Source: Streptococcus henryi DSM 19005 (GTDB lineage: Bacteria; Bacillota; Bacilli; Lactobacillales; Streptococcaceae). From it: DNA of 64,000 nt. Location: contig NZ_AQYA01000030.1 of NCBI RefSeq assembly GCF_000376985.1, forward strand, positions 1-64,000, given 5' to 3'. Below the pieces are notes generated by a model. That model made no database searches and was not told the DNA's origin. It was given only the letters and a program-made list of their open reading frames with translations. Below, piece by piece: positions 16,614 to 26,639 of the stretch (positions within the stretch are counted from its first letter, which is position 1; every line of letters starts with the position of its first letter). Both the position numbers and the translations under genes were made by a program.

Positions 16614-18098
16614 ATGACATTAGTATACCAATCAACACGTGATGAAAATAATAAAGTTACAGCTAGTCAAGCAATCTTGCAGGGCCTGGCAACAGATGGC
16701 GGTCTCTTTACACCGCTGACAACACCCCAAGTTGACCTTGATTTTGACCAGCTCAAAGATGCTTCTTATCAAGAAGTGGCTAAACTTGTTTTGTCAGCCT
16801 TCTTGGATGACTTCACAGAAGAAGAACTAGATTACTGTATCAATAATGCCTATGATAGCAAGTTCGATACGCCTGTCATTGCTCCTGTAGTTAAATTGGG
16901 CAATCAGTACAATCTTGAACTCTTCCACGGCTCAACTATCGCCTTTAAAGATATGGCGCTTTCTATCTTGCCTTATCTTTTAACAACTTCTGCTAAAAAG
17001 CAGGGTGTTGATAACAAGATTGTAATCCTAACAGCAACTTCAGGAGACACTGGTAAAGCTGCTATGGCAGGTTTTGCAGACGTTCCAGGAACTGAAATCA
17101 TTGTCTTCTATCCAAAAGACGGTGTTTCAAAAATCCAAGAACTTCAAATGACCACTCAAACTGGTGACAATACGCACGTTATTGCTATTGATGGTAATTT
17201 TGATGACGCTCAAACTGATGTTAAGCGTATGTTCAATGACCAAGATTTGCGTGCAAAATTGTTGGCTAATAAGACACAATTCTCTTCAGCTAACTCTATG
17301 AACGTTGGTCGCTTGGTGCCACAGGTTGTCTACTACGTTTATGCTTATGCTCAATTAGTGAAATCAGGTGATATCCAAAAGGGAGATAAGGTCAATTTTA
17401 CAGTTCCGACTGGTAACTTCGGTAACATCTTGGCAGCCTACTATGCTAAAGCAATTGGTGTTCCTGTAGGAAAACTGATTTGTGCTTCAAATGAGAACAA
17501 TGTTCTTACAGACTTCTTCACAACTGGCACTTACGACAAAAAACGTGACTTTAAAGTAACGACTAGCCCATCTATGGACATCCTAGTGTCATCTAACTTG
17601 GAACGCCTTATTTTCCATCTTTTGGGAAATAGCGCAGCTAAGACCAAGGAACTTATGGAGAACCTAGCATCTGCAGGTGAATACACCTTGACTGATGCAG
17701 ATCAAGACATCTTAAACTTGTTTGCAGCTGGCTTCGCTACAGAAGAAGAAACAGCAGCGGAAATCAAACGTGTCTATGACCAAACTAACTATATTGAAGA
17801 CCCTCATACAGCCGTAGCGTCTGCTGTTTACACAACCTATGCAGAGAGAACAGGCGACAATACACCGACAGTTATTGCTTCAACAGCTAGCCCTTACAAA
17901 TTCCCTCGTGTAGCTGTAGCAGCAGTCACTGGGAAAGATTCAGGGGATGATTTTAAGGCTGTAGAAGAGCTACATGAACTTTCAGGGGTTGCTATTCCAG
18001 CAGCAGTCAACGGTCTTGAAACAGCTGAGGTTCGTCATAAGACTGTGGTTGCAACTGCTGAAATGCAAAAAGCAGTTGAAGACTACTTGGGACTATAA
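16614..18098 (+). CDS. thrC: Threonine synthase
   Basis: PLP enzyme of 494 residues that converts O-phosphohomoserine to threonine, the last step of the pathway. The PLP lysine lies in HGSTIAFKDMALS (about 105-117), and the phosphate loop is in TSGDTGKAAMAGF and TGNFGNILAAYYAK. The length fits the long (fungal/E. coli-like) class. GAGGAC upstream serves as the ribosome site. Homoserine dehydrogenase and kinase genes are not adjacent. Confidence 0.94.
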   Translation: MTLVYQSTRDENNKVTASQAILQGLATDGGLFTPLTTPQVDLDFDQLKDASYQEVAKLVLSAFLDDFTEEELDYCINNAYDSKFDTPVIAPVVKLGNQYNLELFHGSTIAFKDMALSILPYLLTTSAKKQGVDNKIVILTATSGDTGKAAMAGFADVPGTEIIVFYPKDGVSKIQELQMTTQTGDNTHVIAIDGNFDDAQTDVKRMFNDQDLRAKLLANKTQFSSANSMNVGRLVPQVVYYVYAYAQLVKSGDIQKGDKVNFTVPTGNFGNILAAYYAKAIGVPVGKLICASNENNVLTDFFTTGTYDKKRDFKVTTSPSMDILVSSNLERLIFHLLGNSAAKTKELMENLASAGEYTLTDADQDILNLFAAGFATEEETAAEIKRVYDQTNYIEDPHTAVASAVYTTYAERTGDNTPTVIASTASPYKFPRVAVAAVTGKDSGDDFKAVEELHELSGVAIPAAVNGLETAEVRHKTVVATAEMQKAVEDYLGL

Positions 18099-18130
18099 TT
18101 ATTAGTTCAGTCAAAATAGAAATAATGAAA

Positions 18131-18165
18131 AAGGCATCGTGATTGCATTCACGGTGTTCTTTTTT
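18131..18165 (+). terminator. Terminator after thrC
   Basis: CATCGTGA (18135-18142) pairs with TCACGGTG (18149-18156), one pair being G-U, followed by T6. The loop also carries the -35 of the next gene. Confidence 0.75.
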
Positions 18166-18179
18166 ATATAATAGAATTC
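18143..18179 (+). promoter_or_regulatory. Promoter of the MATE gene, predicting a near-leaderless mRNA
   Basis: TTGCAT (18143-18148) and TATAAT (18167-18172) are 18 bases apart. Transcription would start at about 18179-18180, on or one base before the ATG, and no ribosome site is present. Confidence 0.55.
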
Positions 18180-19460
18180 ATGACGATGACAAGAAAAATT
18201 CTACGACTGGCCTTGCCTGCTATGGGAGAAAATCTTTTGCAGATGCTTATGGGGGTAGTTGATTCCTATCTAGTTGCTCAGCTTGGCCTTATTGCGGTGT
18301 CAGGTGTTTCAGTGGCAAACAATATCATAACCCTTTATCAAGCACTATTTATTGCTCTAGGCGCAGCTATTTCCAGCCTAATCGCCAAAAGTCGTGGGCA
18401 AAGAAATGAAGCACAGACTCTAACCTATGAGGCTGACGCTCTATCTCTTACCATAATCGTAAGTCTTTTATTGGGGCTGATTTCCCTATTTTTGGGAGTT
18501 CCGATTTTAGAGTTTTTGGGAGCTGATAAGGTTGTATCTGTGGTTGGAGGAGACTACCTAGCTATTGTTGGTGGAGGAATCCTGAGTTTGGGGTTGTTTA
18601 CGACTCTAAGTGCCTTCATGAGAGCCCTGGGGAAAGCTCGCTTGCCTCTTTATATTAGTTTGTTAATTAACATCTGCAATGCTCTTTTATCAGCCTTGGC
18701 AGTCTTTGTGCTAAATTGGGGAATTCTTGGTGTAGCTTGGGCTACAATCTTTTCTCGAACTCTAGGTGTATTTCTCTTGGCAAGTCAGCTACCAATTAAG
18801 ACTATAGTCGGCAGAGTTCGTCTTAGAATTGATAAAAATCTTATTGAGCTAGCTCTACCATCTGCGGCAGAACGTCTGATGATGCGGGCGGGGGATATTG
18901 TTGTCGTGGCTATAATTGTTAGATTCGGGACGGAGGTAGTCGCAGGGAATGCTATAGGCGAAACCTTAAGTCAGTTTAACTATATGCCCGGTATGGGCGT
19001 TGCTACTGCGACAGTAATTTTGGTAGCTCATAGCTTAGGCGAGCAGAATTATCAAGCAATTCGAGAATTAGTTAAAAAATCTTACCTGATTTCAGCGATT
19101 TTTATGCTAGTGATCAGTTCTTCTAGTTACCTCTTTGGTCCTTTTCTGATTTCGCGTTTTACGGGAAATGCTGGCGCTATCCAAGCTAGTCTAGTAGTTC
19201 TATTGTATTCTTTTCTTGGAAGTCTGGCGACAGCTGGTACTTTAATATACACCGCAACTTGGCAAGGATTTGGAAATGCAGAATTACCTTTCTATGCAAC
19301 TAGCTTTGGTATGTGGTTTATTCGAATTGCTTTTGGCTACTTACTAGGGATTGTATTTAACATGGGACTAACGGGTGTCTGGCTTGCAACTCTTATGGAT
19401 AACATCTTCAGATGGACCTACCTTCATTATAAATACAATAAATATATGAATCGAAATTAG
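18180..19460 (+). CDS. MATE-family multidrug/Na+ antiporter
   Basis: A 426-residue transporter with about twelve membrane helices in two similar halves. The opening (RLALPAMGENLLQMLMGVVDSYLVAQLG) is typical of MATE exporters, given here in its parts RLALPAMGENLLQ and VVDSYLVAQLG. Such proteins export cationic drugs or metabolites by Na+ or H+ exchange; the substrate here is unknown. ATGs at 18180 and 18186 are both possible; neither has a Shine-Dalgarno sequence. It is the last gene before the ribosomal operon and has its own terminator. Confidence 0.88.
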   Translation: MTMTRKILRLALPAMGENLLQMLMGVVDSYLVAQLGLIAVSGVSVANNIITLYQALFIALGAAISSLIAKSRGQRNEAQTLTYEADALSLTIIVSLLLGLISLFLGVPILEFLGADKVVSVVGGDYLAIVGGGILSLGLFTTLSAFMRALGKARLPLYISLLINICNALLSALAVFVLNWGILGVAWATIFSRTLGVFLLASQLPIKTIVGRVRLRIDKNLIELALPSAAERLMMRAGDIVVVAIIVRFGTEVVAGNAIGETLSQFNYMPGMGVATATVILVAHSLGEQNYQAIRELVKKSYLISAIFMLVISSSSYLFGPFLISRFTGNAGAIQASLVVLLYSFLGSLATAGTLIYTATWQGFGNAELPFYATSFGMWFIRIAFGYLLGIVFNMGLTGVWLATLMDNIFRWTYLHYKYNKYMNRN

Positions 19461-19482
19461 CTGGAAAAGTTCCGGTTTTTTT
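19461..19482 (+). terminator. Terminator after the MATE gene
   Basis: CTGGAA (19461-19466) pairs with TTCCGG (19470-19475) around AAG, with T7 after it. Confidence 0.8.
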
Positions 19483-19569
19483 CTATTTATAGGAAAAGAA
19501 TTGTAAAAGATTGAAATGCACGGGTGAAAACACTTTCTTGAAAAAAACTAAAAAAACGAGTAAAATCCC

Positions 19570-19598
19570 TTGCAATGCCACCGGGTGTGTGGTATTCT
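19570..19598 (+). promoter_or_regulatory. Promoter of the S10 ribosomal operon
   Basis: TTGCAA (19570-19575) and TATTCT (19593-19598) are 17 bases apart, about 140 bases before rpsJ. It is the only good promoter upstream of the operon. Confidence 0.65.
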
Positions 19599-19599
19599 A

Positions 19600-19735
19600 A
19601 TATGGTGCTGTGAAACAACAGCTTTAGCTATGATACAAGAGGTTGCGACACACTCGGTTGCATTGCCACGCAAGGTGTGTTGGTTTTCTTGAGGAGCTAG
19701 CCTATTATCTTAAATAGACGAAAAAGGAGAAAAAG
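19600..19735 (+). promoter_or_regulatory. S10 operon 5' leader with stem-loop
   Basis: An untranslated leader of about 130 bases. ACACAC (19648-19653) pairs with GTGTGT (19675-19680), enclosing TTGC/GCAA (19658-19661 and 19670-19673). The lower stem could be a binding site for a ribosomal protein (L4 controls this operon in enterobacteria), but no T-run follows and the partner is unknown. Confidence 0.4.
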
Positions 19736-20044
19736 ATGGCAAACAAAAAAATCCGTATCCGTTTGAAAGCATACGAACACCGTATACTTGACACAGCGGC
19801 AGAAAAAATTGTTGAAACTGCAACACGTACAGGCGCTACAGTTGCTGGACCAGTTCCACTTCCAACTGAACGTAGCCTTTACACAATTATTCGTGCGACT
19901 CACAAATACAAAGACTCTCGCGAACAATTTGAAATGCGTACTCACAAACGCTTGATCGACATCATCAACCCAACACAAAAAACTGTTGATGCTTTGATGA
20001 AACTTGATCTTCCAAGTGGTGTTAACGTAGAAATCAAACTCTAA
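19736..20044 (+). CDS. rpsJ: 30S ribosomal protein S10
   Basis: 102 residues, opening [18 protein letters not shown] and containing [14 protein letters not shown], both characteristic of S10 (NusE). S10 sits in the 30S head and also joins NusB in antitermination. AAAGGAG lies just upstream. It is the first gene of the S10-spc-alpha superoperon. Confidence 0.98.
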   Translation: MANKKIRIRLKAYEHRILDTAAEKIVETATRTGATVAGPVPLPTERSLYTIIRATHKYKDSREQFEMRTHKRLIDIINPTQKTVDALMKLDLPSGVNVEIKL

Positions 20045-20151
20045 TAGGATTTGATTGAGCACAAAAAACGCTCGTTAAAAACTTTTTTGAGCATGAAAAA
20101 CGCTCATAAAAAACTTTTTAAAATACAAATAAGAAAAGGAAATATTTTCTC

Positions 20152-20778
20152 ATGACAAAAGGAATCTTAGGGAAAAAAGTGGGAATGACTCAAATCTTCA
20201 CTGAAGCTGGTGAATTTATCCCTGTTACTGTCATCGAAGCAACACCAAACGTTGTTCTTCAAGTGAAAACTGTTGAAACTGATGGTTATGCTGCAACTCA
20301 AGTTGGTTTTGATGACAAACGCGAAGTATTGAGCAACAAACCTGCCAAAGGCCATGTAGCAAAAGCTAACACAGCTCCTAAGCGCTTCATTCGTGAATTC
20401 AAAAACATTGAAGGCTTGGAAGTTGGTGCAGAAATCACTGTTGACACTTTCGCAGCTGGAGATGTTGTTGATGTAACTGGTACATCTAAAGGTAAAGGTT
20501 TCCAAGGTGTTATCAAACGCCATGGTCAATCACGTGGTCCAATGGCTCACGGTTCTCGTTACCACCGTCGTCCAGGTTCAATGGGACCTGTTGCGCCTAA
20601 CCGTGTTTTCAAAAACAAACACTTGGCAGGACGTATGGGTGGTAACCGTGTGACAATTCAAAACCTTGAAATTGTACAAGTTATCCCAGAGAAAAACGTT
20701 ATCCTTATCAAAGGTAACGTACCAGGTGCTAAGAAATCTCTTATCACTATCAAATCAGCAGTTAAAGCTGCTAAATAA
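20152..20778 (+). CDS. rplC: 50S ribosomal protein L3
   Basis: 208 residues. The start [15 protein letters not shown] and the loop [20 protein letters not shown], seen as [12 protein letters not shown], are L3 hallmarks. L3 is an early assembly protein near the peptidyl-transferase centre. A spacer of about 107 bases before it carries a repeated GAGC...AAAAACGCTC motif. Confidence 0.98.
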   Translation: MTKGILGKKVGMTQIFTEAGEFIPVTVIEATPNVVLQVKTVETDGYAATQVGFDDKREVLSNKPAKGHVAKANTAPKRFIREFKNIEGLEVGAEITVDTFAAGDVVDVTGTSKGKGFQGVIKRHGQSRGPMAHGSRYHRRPGSMGPVAPNRVFKNKHLAGRMGGNRVTIQNLEIVQVIPEKNVILIKGNVPGAKKSLITIKSAVKAAK

Positions 20779-20801
20779 TAAGAAAGGAGAAAACAGTTAA
20801 A

Positions 20802-21425
20802 ATGGCAAACGTAAAACTATTTGACCAAACTGGTAAAGAAGTTAGCTCAGTTGAATTGAATGACGCTATCTTCGGTATCGAACCAAACGAATCAGTAGTA
20901 TTTGATGTCGTAATCAGCCAACGTGCTAGCCTTCGCCAAGGTACTCACGCAGTTAAAAACCGCTCAGCAGTATCTGGTGGTGGACGTAAACCATGGCGTC
21001 AAAAAGGAACTGGACGTGCTCGTCAAGGTTCTATCCGCTCACCACAATGGCGTGGTGGTGGTGTTGTCTTCGGACCAACTCCACGTTCATATGGATACAA
21101 ACTTCCACAAAAAGTTCGTCGCCTTGCTTTGAAATCAGTTTACTCAGCAAAAGTTGCTGAAGATAAATTTGTAGCTGTAGAAAGCCTTTCATTTGCAGCT
21201 CCAAAAACTGCTGAATTTGCAAACGTACTTTCAGCACTTAACGTTGACTCAAAAGTACTTGTAATCCTTGAAGAAGGAAATGAATTTGCAGCTCTTTCTG
21301 CACGTAACCTTCCAAACGTAACTGTTGCTACTGCAACAACTGCAAGTGTTCTTGACATCGTGAACGCAGACAAACTTCTTGTTACTAAAGAAGCAATCTC
21401 TACAATCGAGGAGGTTCTTGCATAA
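20802..21425 (+). CDS. rplD: 50S ribosomal protein L4
   Basis: 207 residues, with the tunnel-lining loop [19 protein letters not shown] near 60-80, the site of macrolide-resistance changes in streptococci; the visible sequence is the usual one. The stop overlaps the rplW start (TAATG), so the two are coupled. Confidence 0.98.
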   Translation: MANVKLFDQTGKEVSSVELNDAIFGIEPNESVVFDVVISQRASLRQGTHAVKNRSAVSGGGRKPWRQKGTGRARQGSIRSPQWRGGGVVFGPTPRSYGYKLPQKVRRLALKSVYSAKVAEDKFVAVESLSFAAPKTAEFANVLSALNVDSKVLVILEEGNEFAALSARNLPNVTVATATTASVLDIVNADKLLVTKEAISTIEEVLA

Positions 21426-21721
21426 TGAATTTGTACGACGTAATCAAAAAACCTGTTATCACTGAGAAATCAATGATTGAACTTGAAGCAGGGAAATACA
21501 CTTTTGAAGTTGACACTCGTGCACACAAACTCTTGATCAAACAAGCTGTTGAAGCAGCATTTGACGGAGTTAAAGTTGCAAACGTGAACACTGTAACTGT
21601 TAAACCTAAAGCTAAACGCGTAGGTCGTTACACTGGTTTCACAAGCAAAACTAAAAAAGCTATCATCACTCTTACAGCTGATTCAAAAGCAATCGAGTTG
21701 TTTGCAGTTGAAGCTGAATAA
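21425..21721 (+). CDS. rplW: 50S ribosomal protein L23
   Basis: 98 residues beginning [16 protein letters not shown], the L23 signature. It sits at the exit tunnel, where signal recognition particle and trigger factor dock. The start overlaps the rplD stop by one base, and the SD (GAGGAGG) lies inside rplD. Confidence 0.98.
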   Translation: MNLYDVIKKPVITEKSMIELEAGKYTFEVDTRAHKLLIKQAVEAAFDGVKVANVNTVTVKPKAKRVGRYTGFTSKTKKAIITLTADSKAIELFAVEAE

Positions 21722-21738
21722 TCAAAGGAGGAATTAAC

Positions 21739-22572
21739 GTGGGTATTAAAGTTTATAAACCAACGACAAATGGCCGTCGTAACATGACTTCTTTGGATTT
21801 TGCTGAAATCACTACAAGCACTCCTGAGAAATCATTGCTTGTTTCATTGAAAAACAAAGCTGGTCGTAACAACAACGGTCGCATCACTGTACGTCACCAA
21901 GGTGGCGGACACAAACGTCATTACCGTTTGATTGACTTCAAACGTAACAAAGATGGCGTTGAAGCAGTTGTTAAAACTATCGAGTACGATCCAAACCGTA
22001 CAGCTAACATCGCTCTTGTACATTATACTGACGGTGTGAAAGCTTACATCCTTGCACCAAAAGGTCTTGAAGTTGGTCAACGTATCATCTCAGGTCCAGA
22101 TGCGGATATCAAAGTTGGTAACGCACTTCCACTTGCAAATATCCCAGTTGGTACAGTTATCCACAATATCGAGCTTCAACCAGGTAAAGGTGCTGAATTG
22201 ATCCGTGCCGCTGGTGCATCTGCACAAGTACTTGGTCAAGAAGGTAAATACGTACTTGTTCGTCTTCAATCAGGCGAAGTTCGTATGATTCTTGGTACTT
22301 GCCGTGCTACAATCGGTACTGTTGGTAACGAACAACAATCACTTGTTAACATCGGTAAAGCTGGTCGTAGCCGTTGGATGGGTATCCGTCCTACAGTTCG
22401 CGGTTCTGTAATGAACCCTAACGATCACCCACACGGTGGTGGTGAAGGTAAAGCACCAGTTGGACGTAAAGCGCCATCTACTCCTTGGGGTAAACCTGCG
22501 CTTGGTCTTAAAACTCGTAACAAGAAAGCTAAATCAGACAAACTTATCGTTCGTCGTCGTAACCAAAAATAA
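21739..22572 (+). CDS. rplB: 50S ribosomal protein L2
   Basis: 277 residues with a GTG start after AAAGGAGG. The C-terminal [18 protein letters not shown] contains the invariant His of the peptidyl-transferase region. RNA-binding residues are spread along an OB and an SH3-like fold. Confidence 0.98.
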   Translation: MGIKVYKPTTNGRRNMTSLDFAEITTSTPEKSLLVSLKNKAGRNNNGRITVRHQGGGHKRHYRLIDFKRNKDGVEAVVKTIEYDPNRTANIALVHYTDGVKAYILAPKGLEVGQRIISGPDADIKVGNALPLANIPVGTVIHNIELQPGKGAELIRAAGASAQVLGQEGKYVLVRLQSGEVRMILGTCRATIGTVGNEQQSLVNIGKAGRSRWMGIRPTVRGSVMNPNDHPHGGGEGKAPVGRKAPSTPWGKPALGLKTRNKKAKSDKLIVRRRNQK

Positions 22573-22658
22573 TTTAGCTCACATCATCCGCCAGCTCGGT
22601 AGCCTGCTTCAAGCAGGCAGGCCGTTGTGGTACTACATTTAAAGGAGAAAACTACAAA
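22573..22658 (+). other. Hairpin spacer between rplB and rpsS
   Basis: GCCTGCTT (22602-22609) pairs perfectly with AAGCAGGC (22611-22618) around one base, inside an 86-base spacer much longer than most in this operon. No T-run follows. It is probably an mRNA structure or processing site. Confidence 0.5.
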
Positions 22659-22937
22659 ATGGGACGTAGTCTTAAAAAAGGACCTTTCGTCGATGAGCAT
22701 TTGATGAAAAAAGTTGAAGCTCAAGCAAATGACGAAAAGAAAAAAGTAATCAAAACTTGGTCACGTCGTTCAACGATTTTCCCAAGTTTCATCGGATATA
22801 CAATCGCAGTTTATGATGGACGTAAACACGTACCAGTTTACATCCAAGAAGACATGGTAGGTCACAAACTTGGTGAATTTGCACCAACACGTACTTACAA
22901 AGGTCATGCTGCAGACGATAAGAAAACACGTCGTTAA
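22659..22937 (+). CDS. rpsS: 30S ribosomal protein S19
   Basis: 92 residues opening [17 protein letters not shown], with [13 protein letters not shown] near the end. It lies in the 30S head with S13. A good AAAGGAG site is upstream, and rplV follows at 15 bases. Confidence 0.98.
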
Positions 22938-22952
22938 TAGGAGGAGGACACA

Positions 22953-23297
22953 ATGGCAGAAATTACTTCAGCTAAAGCAATGGCTCGTACAGTGCGTGTT
23001 TCACCTCGTAAAACACGTCTTGTACTTGATCTTATCCGTGGTAAGAAAGTTGCTGACGCAATCGCAATCTTGAAATTCACTCCAACTAAAGCTGCTACAG
23101 AAGTTGAGAAAGTTCTTAACTCAGCAATCGCTAATGCTGAAAACAACTTTGGTTTGGAAAAAGCTAACTTGGTAGTATCTGAAACATTCGCTAACGAAGG
23201 ACCAACAATGAAACGTTTCCGTCCACGTGCGAAAGGATCAGCATCACCAATCAATAAACGTACTACACACATCACTGTAGTAGTTGCAGAAAAATAA
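22953..23297 (+). CDS. rplV: 50S ribosomal protein L22
   Basis: 114 residues, with the beta-hairpin region [18 protein letters not shown] that reaches into the exit tunnel (another macrolide-resistance site). AGGAGG precedes the ATG; rpsC follows at 12 bases. Confidence 0.98.
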   Translation: MAEITSAKAMARTVRVSPRKTRLVLDLIRGKKVADAIAILKFTPTKAATEVEKVLNSAIANAENNFGLEKANLVVSETFANEGPTMKRFRPRAKGSASPINKRTTHITVVVAEK

Positions 23298-23309
23298 GGA
23301 GGTAAAATC

Positions 23310-23963
23310 GTGGGTCAAAAAGTACATCCAATTGGTATGCGTGTCGGAATCATCCGTGACTGGGATGCGAAATGGTATGCTGAAAAAGAATACGCGGATT
23401 ACCTTCATGAAGATCTTGCAATCCGTAAATTCATTAACAAAGAATTGGCAGACGCTTCAGTTTCAACTATCGAAATCGAACGCGCTGTAAACAAAGTTAT
23501 TGTTTCACTTCACACTGCTAAACCAGGTATGGTTATCGGTAAAGGTGGAGCAAACGTTGACGCTCTTCGCGCTCAACTTAACAAATTGACTGGAAAACAA
23601 GTACACATCAACATCGTTGAAATCAAACAACCTGATCTTGATGCACACCTTGTTGGTGAAAACATTGCTCGTCAACTTGAGCAACGTGTTGCTTTCCGTC
23701 GTGCTCAAAAACAAGCTATCCAACGTACAATGCGTGCAGGTGCTAAAGGTATCAAAACTCAAGTATCTGGTCGTTTGAACGGTGCAGATATCGCTCGTGC
23801 TGAAGGTTATTCAGAAGGAACTGTTCCACTTCACACACTTCGTGCAGATATCGATTATGCTTGGGAAGAAGCTGATACTACTTACGGTAAACTAGGTGTT
23901 AAAGTTTGGATCTACCGTGGTGAAGTTCTTCCAGCTCGCAAAAACACTAAAGGAGGCAAATAA
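23310..23963 (+). CDS. rpsC: 30S ribosomal protein S3
   Basis: 217 residues, GTG start after AAGGAGG. The type II KH domain shows [12 protein letters not shown], and the C-terminal half has [16 protein letters not shown]. It forms the mRNA entry pore with S4 and S5. rplP starts three bases after the stop. Confidence 0.98.
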   Translation: MGQKVHPIGMRVGIIRDWDAKWYAEKEYADYLHEDLAIRKFINKELADASVSTIEIERAVNKVIVSLHTAKPGMVIGKGGANVDALRAQLNKLTGKQVHINIVEIKQPDLDAHLVGENIARQLEQRVAFRRAQKQAIQRTMRAGAKGIKTQVSGRLNGADIARAEGYSEGTVPLHTLRADIDYAWEEADTTYGKLGVKVWIYRGEVLPARKNTKGGK

Positions 23964-23966
23964 CAG

Positions 23967-24380
23967 ATGTTAGTACCTAAACGTGTTAAACACCGTCGCG
24001 AATTCCGTGGAAAAATGCGCGGTGAAGCAAAAGGTGGAAAACAAGTAGACTTTGGAGAATATGGTCTTCAAGCTACTACTAGCTCATGGATTACAAACCG
24101 CCAAATCGAAGCTGCCCGTATCGCTATGACGCGTTACATGAAACGTGGTGGTAAAGTTTGGATCAAAATCTTCCCACACAAATCATACACTGCTAAAGCT
24201 ATCGGTGTACGTATGGGTTCTGGTAAAGGGGCACCTGAAGGTTGGGTAGCACCAGTTAAACGTGGTAAAGTTATGTTTGAAATTGCTGGCGTTTCTGAAG
24301 AAATCGCACGTGAAGCACTTCGTCTTGCTAGCCACAAATTGCCAGTTAAATGCAAATTCGTAAAACGTGAAGCAGAATAA
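23967..24380 (+). CDS. rplP: 50S ribosomal protein L16
   Basis: 137 residues beginning [35 protein letters not shown] is the conserved loop near the A site. The AGGAGG used for it lies inside the rpsC end. Confidence 0.98.
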   Translation: MLVPKRVKHRREFRGKMRGEAKGGKQVDFGEYGLQATTSSWITNRQIEAARIAMTRYMKRGGKVWIKIFPHKSYTAKAIGVRMGSGKGAPEGWVAPVKRGKVMFEIAGVSEEIAREALRLASHKLPVKCKFVKREAE

Positions 24381-24389
24381 GGAGAAAAC

Positions 24390-24596
24390 ATGAAACTTCA
24401 AGAAATTAAAGATTTTGTTGCTGAGCTTCGTGGACTTTCTCAAGAAGAACTTGCTAAGAAAGAAAACGAACTTAAGAAAGAACTTTTTGATCTTCGTTTC
24501 CAAGCTGCAGCAGGTCAACTTGATCAAACTGCTCGTTTGAACGAAGTTAAAAAACAAATTGCACGTGTTAAAACTGTGCAATCTGAAACTAAATAA
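24390..24596 (+). CDS. rpmC: 50S ribosomal protein L29
   Basis: A 68-residue helical hairpin protein at the tunnel exit. The central [19 protein letters not shown] is the L29 signature. AAGGAG is nine bases before the ATG. Confidence 0.97.
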   Translation: MKLQEIKDFVAELRGLSQEELAKKENELKKELFDLRFQAAAGQLDQTARLNEVKKQIARVKTVQSETK

Positions 24597-24623
24597 TAGA
24601 TTGGGAAAGGAGCAATTCTAATA

Positions 24624-24884
24624 ATGGAACGTAATCAACGTAAAACCCTTGTTGGACGCGTAGTATCTGACAAGATGGATAAAACAATCACAGTTGTAGT
24701 TGAAACAAAACGTAACCACCCAGTCTATGGTAAACGTATCAACTATTCTAAAAAATACAAAGCACATGATGAAAACAATGTTGCCAAAGAAGGCGATATC
24801 GTACGTATCATGGAAACTCGTCCACTTTCAGCTACAAAACGCTTCCGTCTTGTAGAAGTTGTGGAAGAAGCTGTTATTATCTAA
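24624..24884 (+). CDS. rpsQ: 30S ribosomal protein S17
   Basis: 86 residues, starting [20 protein letters not shown], an OB-fold 16S rRNA binder of early assembly. [21 protein letters not shown] sequence (here [17 protein letters not shown]) confirms the family. Confidence 0.97.
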
Positions 24885-24908
24885 TCAAACTAAAAGGAGA
24901 ATATTGGA

Positions 24909-25277
24909 ATGATTCAACAAGAAACTCGCTTGAAAGTTGCTGATAATAGCGGTGCCCGTGAAATCCTTACTATCAAAGTACTTGGTGGTTCAGGACGTAA
25001 ATTCGCTAACATCGGTGACATCATCGTTGCATCTGTAAAACAAGCTACTCCTGGTGGAGCAGTTAAAAAAGGTGACGTGGTTAAAGCTGTTATCGTTCGT
25101 ACAAAAACTGGTGCTCGCCGTCCAGACGGTTCATACATCAAATTTGACGACAATGCTGCTGTAATCATCCGTGAAGATAAAAACCCTCGCGGAACTCGTA
25201 TCTTCGGCCCTGTTGCACGTGAATTGCGTGACGGTGGTTTCATGAAGATCGTGTCACTTGCACCAGAAGTACTTTAA
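24909..25277 (+). CDS. rplN: 50S ribosomal protein L14
   Basis: 122 residues opening [17 protein letters not shown], the L14 signature, with [13 protein letters not shown] near the end. It takes part in an intersubunit bridge and is the target of RsfS silencing in bacteria. Confidence 0.98.
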   Translation: MIQQETRLKVADNSGAREILTIKVLGGSGRKFANIGDIIVASVKQATPGGAVKKGDVVKAVIVRTKTGARRPDGSYIKFDDNAAVIIREDKNPRGTRIFGPVARELRDGGFMKIVSLAPEVL

Positions 25278-25355
25278 TCTAAACACAAACTCAGTCCCCT
25301 GGCCTTGGTCAGGGTGCCCTTAAGGGCGTAAGAAAAAATTAGGAGAATAACTCAA
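25278..25355 (+). other. Double-hairpin spacer between rplN and rplX
   Basis: CCCTG (25297-25301) pairs with CAGGG (25310-25314). Directly after it lies a perfect 12-base palindrome GCCCTTAAGGGC (25316-25327). No T-run. In enterobacteria the S8 target that controls the spc operon lies nearby (in rplE); whether this structure has a similar role is unknown. Confidence 0.45.
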
Positions 25356-25661
25356 ATGTTTGTAAAAAAAGGCGACAAAGTTCGCGTTATTGCTGGTAAG
25401 GACAAAGGCGTTGAAGCTGTAGTTCTTAAAGCTCTTCCAAAAGTTAACAAAGTTGTTGTTGAAGGCGTTGCTATCGTCAAAAAACACCAAAAACCAAATA
25501 GCGAAAACCCTCAAGGAGCAATCGTTGAGAAAGAAGCTGCAATCCACGCATCAAACGTTCAAGTTCTTGACAAGAACGGTGTTGCAGGACGTGTTGGTTA
25601 CAAAGTTGTAGACGGCAAAAAAGTTCGTTACAACAAAAAATCAGGCGAAGTGCTTGATTAA
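25356..25661 (+). CDS. rplX: 50S ribosomal protein L24
   Basis: 101 residues with an N-terminal KOW motif ([17 protein letters not shown]) and the later [18 protein letters not shown]. It starts 50S assembly by binding the 5' end of 23S rRNA. AGGAG lies ten bases upstream. Confidence 0.97.
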   Translation: MFVKKGDKVRVIAGKDKGVEAVVLKALPKVNKVVVEGVAIVKKHQKPNSENPQGAIVEKEAAIHASNVQVLDKNGVAGRVGYKVVDGKKVRYNKKSGEVLD

Positions 25662-25684
25662 TCACGAAGGAAAGGAGAAGCATA

Positions 25685-26227
25685 ATGGCAAATCGCTTAA
25701 AAGAAAAATATACTAAAGAAGTAGTTCCTGCGTTGACAGAAACATTTAACTACACATCTGTAATGGCTGTGCCAAAAGTTGAGAAAATCGTTCTTAACAT
25801 GGGTGTTGGTGATGCTGTTTCAAACGCTAAAAACCTTGAAAAAGCTGCTGCTGAGTTGGCACTTATCTCAGGTCAAAAACCACTTATCACTAAAGCTAAG
25901 AAATCAATCGCTGGCTTCCGTCTTCGTGAGGGTGTTGCGATCGGTGCAAAAGTTACCCTTCGTGGTGAACGTATGTACGAATTCTTGGATAAATTGGTTA
26001 CTGTTTCACTTCCACGTGTACGTGACTTCCACGGTGTTCCAACAAAATCATTTGATGGACGCGGAAACTACACACTTGGTGTGAAAGAGCAATTGATCTT
26101 CCCAGAAATCAACTTCGATGATGTTGATAAAGTACGCGGTATGGATATCGTTATCGTTACAACAGCTAACACTGACGAAGAAGGACGCGAATTGCTTAAA
26201 GGCCTTGGAATGCCTTTTGCAAAATAA
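25685..26227 (+). CDS. rplE: 50S ribosomal protein L5
   Basis: 180 residues. [13 protein letters not shown] and [15 protein letters not shown] sequence (here [16 protein letters not shown]) identify L5, the 5S rRNA binder of the central protuberance. The AAAGGAG site is strong. Confidence 0.98.
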   Translation: MANRLKEKYTKEVVPALTETFNYTSVMAVPKVEKIVLNMGVGDAVSNAKNLEKAAAELALISGQKPLITKAKKSIAGFRLREGVAIGAKVTLRGERMYEFLDKLVTVSLPRVRDFHGVPTKSFDGRGNYTLGVKEQLIFPEINFDDVDKVRGMDIVIVTTANTDEEGRELLKGLGMPFAK

Positions 26228-26244
26228 TCTAGGAGGTAAATAAA

Positions 26245-26430
26245 TTGGCTAAAAAATCTATGATTGCTAAGAACAAACGCCCAGCGAAGTTCTCTACGCA
26301 AGCTTATACACGTTGCGAAAAATGTGGACGTCCACATTCAGTTTACCGCAAATTTAAACTTTGCCGTGTTTGCTTCCGTGAATTAGCATACAAAGGTCAA
26401 ATCCCAGGCGTAACAAAAGCGTCTTGGTAA
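26245..26430 (+). CDS. rpsN: 30S ribosomal protein S14, zinc-binding type
   Basis: 61 residues with a TTG start after AGGAGGT. Two CxxC pairs (CEKCGRP ... CRVCF) mark the short zinc-ribbon (C+) form, often called rpsZ, rather than the longer zinc-free paralogue that some streptococci also carry elsewhere. Confidence 0.96.
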
Positions 26431-26639
26431 GATTATGATACTAAGGACGTAACGGACCAAGTGAAAATAGGAAATCCAGCGAAGAACGCAAGCGTTCTAG
26501 GTGGATGTATCATTTTCACACAGGCCGTAGTCCGAGTTCAAATTGGCACATCATGTTGCTGTGAGAACAAACCGCCCCTAGGGGCACATTAACTAGCAAG
26601 TGCAACTTGCAAACTACTAGTAAGAGGAGAAACTATAAA
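26431..26639 (+). other. Large nested stem-loop between rpsN and rpsH
   Basis: A 209-base spacer without a gene. GTGAAAAT (26461-26468) pairs with ATTTTCAC (26512-26519), enclosing ATCCA/TGGAT and the perfect AGAACGC/GCGTTCT (26483-26489, 26492-26498). Flanking CGGACC/GGCCG-like pairing may lengthen it. A smaller GCAAGT-GCA-ACTTGC hairpin sits near 26597. No T-run; an internal processing or control structure is likely. Confidence 0.5.
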
